The notes below the pieces were generated by a model. The model was not told where the DNA came from, ran no database searches, and worked only from the letters and a program-made list of their open reading frames with translations. Positions 7,524 through 14,776 of a stretch of DNA of 64,000 nucleotides are shown piece by piece (within the stretch, counting starts at the first letter, position 1; every line of letters begins with the position of its first letter). Source of the DNA: Owenweeksia hongkongensis DSM 17368. Its GTDB lineage: Bacteria; Bacteroidota; Bacteroidia; Flavobacteriales; Schleiferiaceae. The position numbers were made by a program, and so were the translations under genes. Location of the stretch: positions 25,345 to 89,344 of the forward strand of contig CAMBEZ010000003.1 in NCBI GenBank assembly GCA_945865885.1. Reading direction: 5' to 3'.

Positions 7524-8950
7524 AACCCGCACATCCCGAACGCTGGATAGACACCCCGGCCCTGCGCGCCGTCTCCGAAGGAGCGGATGCTCTGGGGGTG
7601 GCTGCCTACGTGGTGGGCGGTTACGTTCGGGACCATTTCCTGGGCAGAAGCACCGGTCACGACGTAGACGTGGTGGTCCTGGGCGACGCCGAACCCCTAG
7701 CGCGTTGGGTGGCCCAAAAATTGGGCGGAACCAAAGTATCGGTTTTCAAATCCTACGGCACGGCCCACACCAAAACCCCCCACGGAGAATTGGAATTTGT
7801 TCGGGCCCGTAAAGAAAGTTACCGGCCAGACAGCCGCAACCCGCATGTTGCGCCCGGATCCCTGAACGACGACCAGTTGCGTCGGGACTTCACCATCAAC
7901 GCTTTGGCTATAGGCCTTCATGCGGCCGAACGGGGCCATTTACTGGATCCGTTCAACGGCCAGGCCGATCTGCGCCAGCGCATCTTGCGCACCCCGCTCG
8001 CGCCGGAAGCAACCTTTTCAGACGATCCCTTGCGCATGTTGCGCGCGGTTAGATTTGCCGCACAACTGGATTTCTCCCTGCATCCGGACGTGGAAGAAGC
8101 GTTAAAAACACAAGCGGAGCGCATTTCCATCATTACCGGAGAACGCGTTCACGACGAACTGAACAAATTGCTGCGAACGCCCAAACCGTCTTTGGGACTG
8201 GGGCCCCTGTACACCAGCGGATTACTGGCCCACCTGCTCCCAGAAGTGGCGGCGTTGGCCGGAGTAGACGAAGTGGAAGGACATCTGCATAAAGATAATT
8301 TTTGGCACACGTTGGAAGTGGTGGACAACGTCGCACGCGCGTCGGACAACGTTTGGTTGCGTTGGGCGGCCCTGCTGCACGACATCGGAAAACCGGTCAC
8401 CAAACGCTTCATCAAAGGCGTGGGTTGGACCTTCCACAACCACGAATTCGTGGGCGGGAAAATGACCAAAAAACTCTTTCAACGGCTGCGTCTGCCCCTG
8501 AACGAGAAAATGGACTTCGTGGTCAAAATGGTGCAGATGAGCTCCCGCCCCATTGCCGTGGTGTCCAACGAAACCACCGATTCTGCGGTTCGTCGCCTGT
8601 TGTTCGACGCCGGATCAGACATTGAGGACCTCATGCATTTGTGCGAGGCAGACATCACCACGAAAAACCCCAGCAAAAAGCGTCGGTACCTGGAAAACTT
8701 TCAAGGCGTGCGCATTCGTTTGGTGGAAGTGGAGGAAAAGGACCGACTCCGCAATTGGCAGCCGCCCTTGGACGGAGCGCAATTGATGGCTTGGTTCAAC
8801 CTCCAACCGGGTCCGGAAATTGGAATCTTGAAAAATGCCATTCGCGAAGCAATCTTGGATGGTGAAATAGACAATACCTTTGAATCTGCTCGCGCTTTGG
8901 CCTACCGACGCGCCGTTGAACTTGGACTAACCCCTGCAATCCCCCTTTGA
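7520..8950 (+). CDS. cca: CCA-adding enzyme / poly(A) polymerase family with HD domain
   Basis: 476 residues. The nucleotidyltransferase head shows VVGGYVRDHFLGR (GG-x-VRD), HDVDVVVLG (metal aspartates) and RRDFTINALAIG, then DDPLRMLRAVRFAAQLDF typical of class II CCA transferases. An HD phosphohydrolase domain follows (LLHDIGKP, FHNHEFVGGKM), as in the HDIG-containing tRNA nucleotidyltransferases common in Bacteroidota. It repairs or adds the 3'-terminal CCA of tRNAs. The ATG overlaps the glycosyltransferase stop by 4 nt; the next gene starts within 3 nt of its stop. Confidence 0.94.
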   Translation: MKPAHPERWIDTPALRAVSEGADALGVAAYVVGGYVRDHFLGRSTGHDVDVVVLGDAEPLARWVAQKLGGTKVSVFKSYGTAHTKTPHGELEFVRARKESYRPDSRNPHVAPGSLNDDQLRRDFTINALAIGLHAAERGHLLDPFNGQADLRQRILRTPLAPEATFSDDPLRMLRAVRFAAQLDFSLHPDVEEALKTQAERISIITGERVHDELNKLLRTPKPSLGLGPLYTSGLLAHLLPEVAALAGVDEVEGHLHKDNFWHTLEVVDNVARASDNVWLRWAALLHDIGKPVTKRFIKGVGWTFHNHEFVGGKMTKKLFQRLRLPLNEKMDFVVKMVQMSSRPIAVVSNETTDSAVRRLLFDAGSDIEDLMHLCEADITTKNPSKKRRYLENFQGVRIRLVEVEEKDRLRNWQPPLDGAQLMAWFNLQPGPEIGILKNAIREAILDGEIDNTFESARALAYRRAVELGLTPAIPL

Positions 8951-8952
8951 CC

Positions 8953-9519
8953 ATGGCAACCTTGGTTGTACGCGCCATTTTGGATACCAAAGACGATATT
9001 TTCCGCGATCTGGAATTGCCGGAAAACGCCACCCTGGAAGATGTTCACCACGCTGTGGTGGGTGCCTTTGGCATTGAGCCCGGTGAAATGGCCTCCTTTT
9101 ACACCACCAACGATCAGTGGGACCAGCTCCAAGAAATTCCGCTGGTGGGTTTGGGAGGTGAAGCCAACGCCTTCGGCTCCACCGAAGAAGACGCGCCGTT
9201 GGCCGAAATGGCAGCACATCCAGCCGCCAGCCTATTGGGCCAGCGCGGTCAACGCCTGCTGTACGTATACGATTTCTTGTCCTTGTGGACGTTTTTCATC
9301 GAACACGTCGGCCCGGGAAAACAAAGTGAATTAACCGCACCGCAGGTGGTCATGTCCTATGGAATTGCCCCCAAGGAAGCGCCCGGAAAAGATTTTGGCA
9401 CCGACGAAGGACGTTCCGCGCGGGATCCCTTTGACGAAGACGAAGAAGAGGACGACGATGAATTCGGTTTCAACGACGACGAATTCGACGAAAACAGCTA
9501 CACCACTGAAGAATGGTGA
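8953..9519 (+). CDS. Plasmid pRiA4b ORF-3-like (IS1096 TnpR-like) protein
   Basis: 188 residues from ATG 8953 (a TTG at 8947 overlapping the cca stop is possible). The first 130 residues resemble the pRiA4b ORF-3 family: ATLVVRAILDTKDDIFRDLE, LEDVHHAVVGAFGIEPGEMA, ASFYTTNDQWDQ and LLYVYDFLSLWTFFIEH. The tail is a very acidic stretch (DEDEEEDDDEFGFNDDEF). Despite the family name, which comes from mobile elements, chromosomal copies are widespread in Bacteroidota and nothing here suggests a transposon. Function unknown. Its 3' end overlaps the convergent gene at 9498-9812 by 22 nt. Confidence 0.85.
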   Translation: MATLVVRAILDTKDDIFRDLELPENATLEDVHHAVVGAFGIEPGEMASFYTTNDQWDQLQEIPLVGLGGEANAFGSTEEDAPLAEMAAHPAASLLGQRGQRLLYVYDFLSLWTFFIEHVGPGKQSELTAPQVVMSYGIAPKEAPGKDFGTDEGRSARDPFDEDEEEDDDEFGFNDDEFDENSYTTEEW

Positions 9520-9812
9520 TTGTCTGGGAAGGTAATTCGCGCTACCCGGTGCACCGGAAGCGTCATTCCTTCCTTAAATACCACCACGTGGGCGGTACTT
9601 GCCCAGACCGTGGTGTGCAAGACCTTGCAACCCAAAGCGTCCCAAAATTCAACGCGAACCTTGGTGCGGGAAAGATTGCCCAACTGGGTAGCCCGATGCA
9701 AATCAGTCCGGCGAGCCGATTTCTCCTCCGGTGTGGTGAGTACATCGGCCTCCGGAAACGTCAACTCCGAAAGATCGAATCGCTCAACAACGGGACAATT
9801 CATGGGTTCCAT
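9498..9812 (-). CDS. Conserved small protein of unknown function
   Basis: 104 residues with codon use like its neighbours. The core RRTDLHRATQLGNLSRTKVR, then VEFWDALGCKVLHTTVWAST and LPVHRVARITF resemble a small Bacteroidota protein I have seen annotated only as hypothetical (basic helix, then beta strands ending in a TVWA motif). No signal peptide or membrane segment. It is monocistronic, divergent from miaA, and has a near-consensus -7 element 4 nt before its ATG, which supports it as a real gene. The C-terminus overlaps the convergent pRiA4b-like gene by 22 nt. Confidence 0.75.
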   Translation of the reverse strand: MEPMNCPVVERFDLSELTFPEADVLTTPEEKSARRTDLHRATQLGNLSRTKVRVEFWDALGCKVLHTTVWASTAHVVVFKEGMTLPVHRVARITFPDNHHSSVV

Positions 9813-9816
9813 CTAC

Positions 9817-9824
9817 CGAATATA
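9817..9824 (-). promoter_or_regulatory. Near-consensus -7 element (TATATTCG)
   Basis: One mismatch from TAnnTTTG, ending 4 nt before the ATG of the small gene at 9498-9812. Confidence 0.45.
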
Positions 9825-9847
9825 GTTATTTTTTGGAACATTTCCCC

Positions 9848-10750
9848 ATGATGGAAGCTGAGATTCTGCATTTTAGCGTTCCCGGTGGAACGCCTGAGCT
9901 TCCGGTGGTACACGCCGTGGTGGGCCCCACCGCCAGCGGCAAAACCGCCTGGGGGATCCAATGGGCCCTTCAACTCCAAACGGAAATCATCAACGCCGAC
10001 GCTCGTCAGGTGTACGCCGAGATGCGCATTGGCGTTGCCCGGCCTTCGGAGGAGGAGCTGAGGGCCGTTCCGCACCATTTAATCGGCCACCGAAGCATCC
10101 ACCAACCCTATACGGCCGCGGATTACGCGCGCGAAGCGCGCGAGGCGCTGCAGCACGTGGTGGCCAAAACCGGTACGGCGGTGGTGGTGGGGGGAAGCGG
10201 ATTGTACCTGCTCGCCGCTTTAGAAGGCCTGGACGAGGTTCCGCCCACGCCGCCTGAGGTACGGGGCCACTGGGAAGCGGTGTTCGCCGCAGAGGGACTC
10301 CAAGGATTGCAACGTCGGGTGGCAGACCGGGACCCGGACTATTGGGCCACCGTAGACCAAAAAAACCCGCGGCGCCTGTTGCGCGCTTTGGAGGTGATGG
10401 AGCAAACCGGGGCAACGTTTTCCGAGCTGCGGCGCGGACGCGTCGGGGACCGTCCTTTTGCGGTGGCGTACCATCGATTGGTGCCGGATCGCGCAGCATT
10501 GCGGCAACGCATCGAACGTCGGGTTGCTGCCATGGCTGGGGCCGGGTTGGTACAGGAGGTGCGCAACCTGGAGCCCTTCAAGGAACTGACTGCGCTCCAA
10601 ACCGTGGGGTACCGGGAGTTTTACCAGACCTGGGATGCCGGCGGATCGGACCAAACGGCATTGGATTTGGTGGCCCTGCGCACCGCCCAATACGCTCGTC
10701 GCCAGGAAACTTGGTTGAATAAATACGTTGGGAGCCCTTCGGCGCGTTAA
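9848..10750 (+). CDS. miaA: tRNA dimethylallyltransferase
   Basis: 300 residues from ATG 9848 (a second ATG follows directly at 9851; the frame is open to a TTG at 9833). VVGPTASGKTAWGIQWA is the P-loop; IINADARQVYAEMRIGVARP is the substrate-base recognition motif (the family usually has DSRQxYxGMxIGTAKP, here with Ala for Ser); VVGGSGLYLLAAL, KNPRRLLRALEV and LQTVGYREF complete the family pattern. It prenylates A37 of tRNAs reading U-starting codons. Together with mtaB and tsaC in this window it makes a third A37-modifying enzyme. lpxK follows 2 nt after the stop. Confidence 0.95.
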   Translation: MMEAEILHFSVPGGTPELPVVHAVVGPTASGKTAWGIQWALQLQTEIINADARQVYAEMRIGVARPSEEELRAVPHHLIGHRSIHQPYTAADYAREAREALQHVVAKTGTAVVVGGSGLYLLAALEGLDEVPPTPPEVRGHWEAVFAAEGLQGLQRRVADRDPDYWATVDQKNPRRLLRALEVMEQTGATFSELRRGRVGDRPFAVAYHRLVPDRAALRQRIERRVAAMAGAGLVQEVRNLEPFKELTALQTVGYREFYQTWDAGGSDQTALDLVALRTAQYARRQETWLNKYVGSPSAR

Positions 10751-10752
10751 TT

Positions 10753-11955
10753 TTGGGAACAACCGAGGCCGGCCCCCCTTGGCGCCAACAACCCGTGGAA
10801 CGTCCCAATAAATCCCCCTATTCCGCTGTGCGAAAGCGCTGGAATCCGGCGCAGCTGCCCTGGAAAGGTCTTTGGCGCTGCGCGGCGTATCCGGTGGCTG
10901 GATTGTACGGTGTTGGGATTTTGGCGCACCGGATGTGGACCGTTGGCACCTTCGCCCTCGTAAAACTTTTTGGATTTGGAGCTCCCGTTCCGAAGGTCAA
11001 GAGCATCGGCATTGGTAATGTGCACGTGGGCGGTACCGGAAAAACCCCCTTGGCGCTGTGGCTGCTGCGCGCGCTGGAAGCACGCCATCCGGGCGAAAAA
11101 TGGGGGTACCTCAGCCGCGGTTACGGCCGGGATTCCAGCGGATGGCAACGGGTCGCTGCGGATTCAATGCCCCAAGATTCGGGCGACGAAGCTTTGTTGG
11201 TGGCGCACCAATCCCCAAACACCCCAGTGGGCGTATGCGCAGACCGGCGCGAAGGACTGCGCCAACTGGGTCAACTGGGCTGCACGGGAGTGGTACTGGA
11301 CGACGTGCTCCAGCACCGACGGGTTCGGCCGCAAGCCCTGATTGTGGCTTGTCCGTGGGACCGACCTTGGGATGAGGAGGCGCTGCTTCCTTTGGGCACC
11401 TTGCGTGATTTTGTGGGCAGTGTGCGCCGAGCGCAGGCCGTGGTGGTTACCGGTACACCGGAAGGCACAACCGGGGCCGACTGGAGCGAACGGGCCGCGC
11501 GCCTGCGGCGCGCGGCCTCCCTCCCCGCTACGTGCCCCATCTACTTCACCCGGTGGAAGTACGGAACCCTACGGCCTTGGGATCCCACCGCCGAAGTACC
11601 GCTGCCCAATAAGGTGGTGTGCGTCAGCGGGATCGCCCAACCGGAACGGTTTGCAAATGCCGTGGCGCAACAACATACCGTGGTCAACGAATTGCGCTTT
11701 TCGGACCACGCCCAGCTCCCGTTGGAAGCACTCTTGGATGCCGCCGCTGAATCAGCAACCTGCGATTTGGTGCTTACCGCCAAAGACGCAGCCCGTATGC
11801 GCCAAACTTGGTCCCAAGGGGTACCCGCCCAGCAACTTTGTGCCGCCGGAATACAGCTCTGGATTTTGCCTGTGGAATTGACCTTCTTGGCCGGACCCGA
11901 CGGCGGAGAAGCGGACGCATTGGCGTACCTTTGCGCCCATGTCGGACTTTCCTAA
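10753..11955 (+). CDS. lpxK: Tetraacyldisaccharide 4'-kinase
   Basis: Up to 400 residues from TTG 10753; GTG at 10828 would give 375 residues, closer to the family's usual length, so the start is uncertain. The Walker A motif IGNVHVGGTGKTPLALWLL follows a membrane-associated N-terminus (AAYPVAGLYGVGILAHRMW), as in LpxK. YLSRGYGRDSSG, DSGDEALL, GVCADRREGL and VVLDDVLQHRRVRP (family DDGFQHR, here DDVLQHR) are all present in order. It phosphorylates the lipid A precursor at the 4' position on the inner membrane. The gene's last codons contain the gatB promoter and its 3' end overlaps gatB by 17 nt. Confidence 0.92.
   Translation: MGTTEAGPPWRQQPVERPNKSPYSAVRKRWNPAQLPWKGLWRCAAYPVAGLYGVGILAHRMWTVGTFALVKLFGFGAPVPKVKSIGIGNVHVGGTGKTPLALWLLRALEARHPGEKWGYLSRGYGRDSSGWQRVAADSMPQDSGDEALLVAHQSPNTPVGVCADRREGLRQLGQLGCTGVVLDDVLQHRRVRPQALIVACPWDRPWDEEALLPLGTLRDFVGSVRRAQAVVVTGTPEGTTGADWSERAARLRRAASLPATCPIYFTRWKYGTLRPWDPTAEVPLPNKVVCVSGIAQPERFANAVAQQHTVVNELRFSDHAQLPLEALLDAAAESATCDLVLTAKDAARMRQTWSQGVPAQQLCAAGIQLWILPVELTFLAGPDGGEADALAYLCAHVGLS
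11926..11933 (+). promoter_or_regulatory. -7 promoter element (TACCTTTG) for gatB inside lpxK
   Basis: Exact consensus 5 nt before the gatB ATG, formed by lpxK codons for Tyr-Leu-Cys. Predicts a near-leaderless gatB transcript. Confidence 0.6.
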
Positions 11956-13387
11956 CTACGAAACCGTTATCGGTCTGGAAGTGCACGTGCAATTGAGCAC
12001 CGCCTCCAAGGCCTACGCGTCGGATTCTACGGATTTTGGTGCATCGCCCAATACCTTGGTGAGCCCCATTACCCTGGGACATCCGGGAACCTTGCCCAAA
12101 GCCAATACCGCCGTGGTAGAAAGCGCCGTTCAGTTGGGACTTGCTTGCGGCTGTACCATCCGAGAGCACAACCTCTACGCCCGTAAAAATTACTTTTACG
12201 CGGACTTGCCCAAGGGCTACCAAATCACCCAAGACACCACCCCCATTTGCACGGGTGGCGGTGTAAACATTCGATTGTCCGACGGTACCGAGCGAACCAT
12301 CCGCTTGACCCGAATCCACATGGAAGAGGACACCGGAAAATCCCTGCACGATCTGGACCCCTTCCACACCTTGATTGACCTCAACCGGGCCGGCGTTCCT
12401 TTGTTGGAAATCGTGTCGGAAGCCGATTTTCGGTCCGGGGAAGAAGCCTACCAGTACCTCTCCGAGATTCGCAAGCTGGTCCGCTACTTGGACATTTCCG
12501 ACGGCAACATGGAGGAGGGTTCGCTTCGCTGCGACGTCAACATATCCGTGCGCCCGGTGGGTCAAGAGCGCTTTGGCACCAAAGTGGAAGTGAAGAACAT
12601 GAATTCCTTCCGCAACGTCCAGAAAGCCATTGACTTCGAAACGGAACGCCAAATTACCGCCATCCGCAACGGCCACACCATTGCGCAAGAAACCCGCATG
12701 TTCGACGCCGCCAAAGGGGCCACCATTCTCATGCGCACCAAGGAAGACGCCCACGACTACCGGTACTTTATTGAGCCGGATTTACCGCCCGTGGTGGTGA
12801 CCCAAGCAGCCGTTGCGCGCATCCAAGCCGATCTTCCGGAATTGCCTCAAGCCCGCTGGGAACGCTACCAAAAAGAACTTCAACTCTCGGATTACGACGC
12901 CTCTTTACTTACGGAAAATCGAGCAACGGCTGATTTTTATGAGTCCTTGGTAGGGTCCGGTTGCACCCCAAAATCAGCCGCCAATTGGGTGATGGGACCG
13001 GTGCGCAGCTGGCTGAACGAGCGCGCCCTTCGCGTGGAAGATTTTCCGCTCACGGTTACGGCCTTGGCCGCACTCATTTCCTTGGTGGAAGCAGAAACCG
13101 TCAGTTACTCCGCGGCGCAACAGCGCCTGTTTCCCGCCCTGATGGAGCAGCCGCACGCCGCGCCGGCAGACTTGGCGCAGGCCTTGGGCATTGTACAGCA
13201 AAAAGACGCTGGTGCTTTGGAAGTTCACGTAGATGCCGTTTTGGCGGATTGGCCGGATAAAGTGGCCGAATACCGCACCGGTAAAAAAGGACTCATTGGC
13301 TTGTTCATGGGCGAAGTCATGAAGCGCTCCGGCGGATCCGCTGACCCCAAAACCACCACCGCCCTGCTCCGTTCAAAACTGGACTGA
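11939..13387 (+). CDS. gatB: Asp-tRNA(Asn)/Glu-tRNA(Gln) amidotransferase subunit B
   Basis: 482 residues, typical GatB length. The start MSDFPNYETVIGLEVHVQLS is the family opening; CGCTIREHNLYARKNYFYAD, the DLPKGYQIT stretch, HMEEDTGKSLHD, LIDLNRAGVPLLEIVSEADF and GSLRCDVNISVRP are all canonical, and a GatB/YqeY tail with the conserved GLFMGEVMKRSGG closes it. The subunit binds tRNA and activates mischarged Glu/Asp for transamidation. gatA and gatC are not in the window. It overlaps lpxK by 17 nt in another frame but has its own -7 element. Confidence 0.97.
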   Translation: MSDFPNYETVIGLEVHVQLSTASKAYASDSTDFGASPNTLVSPITLGHPGTLPKANTAVVESAVQLGLACGCTIREHNLYARKNYFYADLPKGYQITQDTTPICTGGGVNIRLSDGTERTIRLTRIHMEEDTGKSLHDLDPFHTLIDLNRAGVPLLEIVSEADFRSGEEAYQYLSEIRKLVRYLDISDGNMEEGSLRCDVNISVRPVGQERFGTKVEVKNMNSFRNVQKAIDFETERQITAIRNGHTIAQETRMFDAAKGATILMRTKEDAHDYRYFIEPDLPPVVVTQAAVARIQADLPELPQARWERYQKELQLSDYDASLLTENRATADFYESLVGSGCTPKSAANWVMGPVRSWLNERALRVEDFPLTVTALAALISLVEAETVSYSAAQQRLFPALMEQPHAAPADLAQALGIVQQKDAGALEVHVDAVLADWPDKVAEYRTGKKGLIGLFMGEVMKRSGGSADPKTTTALLRSKLD

Positions 13388-13392
13388 TTCCC

Positions 13393-14589
13393 ATGAAAAA
13401 TACCTTTGTTTGGGCCACATCCCTCCTGGCCCTTGTCGCTGCAACGTCGGCCTGTTCCAACTCCGATGAAGTTGCGGTAGTGGGAAAAGTGGAAGGCGCA
13501 GACACCCTGTACATCACCCGCGTCACCGCTCAAAAAGTGGTGCCCGTGGACACCGTCGTCCTCACCGGAGGGTTTAAAATCAACTTGCCCACGGACAGCG
13601 GCCGAGTTGCCTTTTACAACCTGCGTTTCAATACCCAAGCCAGCGTTCGCATTGGGGTAGCTCCCGGCGACGCCCCCGTTTTGGACATCGATGCCCGCCA
13701 GTACCTTGCCACCTACACCGTAAGCGGCAGCGCTCATTCGGAGCAACTGGCCCGGCTCTATGCCCCGCTGCGCCGCGCGATGCTGGACCTGGACTCTTTG
13801 GACCAAGTCAACCAATTGTACCGAGACTCGGCCAACTACCGGGACATCGTCAACGGCCTCAACATCCTCTTTGGCCAGACCCTGGAGCGGCACCGCGGAC
13901 AATTGATTGCCGCCATGAACCAAGACACCACTTCCCTGTCCAACCTCTTCGCCTTCTACCAAGGCATTGCGCAAAACAACACCCTGGTGCCGGAGCGGGA
14001 TTTGGACCTCTTTGTAAAAACGAACGAACGCCTCAACCGCCACCACCCTGGCCACCCCTTAGTTAAACGTTTTGATCAAGACGTTAAGGCCTTGCAAACC
14101 GCTGCCGACCGCGGAAAACAAGTGTCGCAAGCCAAAGAATCTATAGTACCCGGTGCCGCATTTCCTTGGCAAGCCCTCAAAGGAAAAAAAACGGACGGCA
14201 GCACCTTCCTTCCCGCCGCCGTTCAAGGAAAATCGAAGTACCTGTTGATCGACGTTTGGGCCGCTTGGTGTCCTCCGTGCCGCACCCAGAACCGCGCCTG
14301 GGCAATCCTGTACGCTAAATACGGGGGTACTGCGCTTCAAATCATCTCCTACTCCTTGGACGGAACCCCCAACCAAGCCAATGCACAGGAAGAATGGATT
14401 TCCGCAATCCAAGCCGACGGTTTGGTATGGCCGCACCAAGTCAGCAGTCTTCAAGGATGGGAAGACCCCCTCGTGGGTGCATTGGGTATTGAATCCTTGC
14501 CGTTTAGCCTGCTCGTGGACCAAAAAGGAACCATCGTGTTGCGCAATCCTTCCCCAGAGGAAGTGGCCCGCAAACTTGCAGGGAAATAG
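13393..14589 (+). CDS. Thioredoxin-like (TlpA/ResA-type) lipoprotein
   Basis: 398 residues. MKNTFVWATSLLALVAATSAC is a lipoprotein signal peptide with Cys21 as the likely anchor. The middle (about 25-250) resembles the DUF4369-type N-terminal region found in Bacteroidota TlpA-like proteins (VEGADTLYITR, SGSAHSEQLARLY). The C-terminal thioredoxin fold has LLIDVWAAWCPPCRTQN with redox pair Cys293/Cys296 and the cis-proline region ESLPFSLLVDQKG. It probably acts as a periplasmic thiol-disulfide reductase; the target is unknown. It follows gatB by 5 nt and ends at a strong terminator. Confidence 0.9.
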   Translation: MKNTFVWATSLLALVAATSACSNSDEVAVVGKVEGADTLYITRVTAQKVVPVDTVVLTGGFKINLPTDSGRVAFYNLRFNTQASVRIGVAPGDAPVLDIDARQYLATYTVSGSAHSEQLARLYAPLRRAMLDLDSLDQVNQLYRDSANYRDIVNGLNILFGQTLERHRGQLIAAMNQDTTSLSNLFAFYQGIAQNNTLVPERDLDLFVKTNERLNRHHPGHPLVKRFDQDVKALQTAADRGKQVSQAKESIVPGAAFPWQALKGKKTDGSTFLPAAVQGKSKYLLIDVWAAWCPPCRTQNRAWAILYAKYGGTALQIISYSLDGTPNQANAQEEWISAIQADGLVWPHQVSSLQGWEDPLVGALGIESLPFSLLVDQKGTIVLRNPSPEEVARKLAGK

Positions 14590-14618
14590 ACTACGAAACA
14601 CGATCGAAACCAATGTCC

Positions 14619-14647
14619 ATCCCCGGCTACCGCCGGGGATTTTTTTT
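14619..14647 (+). terminator. Rho-independent terminator after the gatB/thioredoxin-like operon
   Basis: Perfect 8-bp stem ATCCCCGG/CCGGGGAT with a 6-nt loop (14619-14640) followed by seven T, 30 nt after the stop codon. Confidence 0.9.
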
Positions 14648-14709
14648 GACACCAACAGCGCTTCCACACAAGCACCGAAATGCCGAACAACCTGGAGTGC
14701 AATCGCCTC

Positions 14710-14746
14710 AAAACAAAACGAGCCGCTTCGTTTCCGAAGCGGCTCG
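14710..14746 (-). terminator. Rho-independent terminator after the T9SS cargo gene
   Basis: A 12-bp perfect stem (14719-14730 with 14735-14746) and 4-nt loop; on the minus strand it is followed by a T-rich run (14718 down to 14710). It lies 30 nt beyond the stop of the Asp-box gene. The rest of the 187-bp gap between the two convergent genes holds nothing else I can identify. Confidence 0.85.
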
Positions 14747-14776
14747 CTGCTAAGATGCGCACGAAGGCGCAAACTA

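Noticed and set aside
8953..9519. Remnant of a transposon or plasmid, suggested by the pRiA4b ORF-3/IS1096 family name
   Set aside because: No terminal inverted repeats, transposase or target duplications nearby; composition matches neighbours and the gene sits tightly behind cca.
11774..12754. 326-codon minus-strand frame antisense to gatB and lpxK
   Set aside because: Both plus-strand genes are complete and canonical; long antisense frames are common in this GC-rich, codon-biased DNA. The same holds for 13225-14055, 57931-59166, 60739-61674 and 62077-63279.
14590..14776. Small RNA or ORF in the longest intergenic gap
   Set aside because: The gap contains two convergent terminators and no -7 element or coding frame that I could support.
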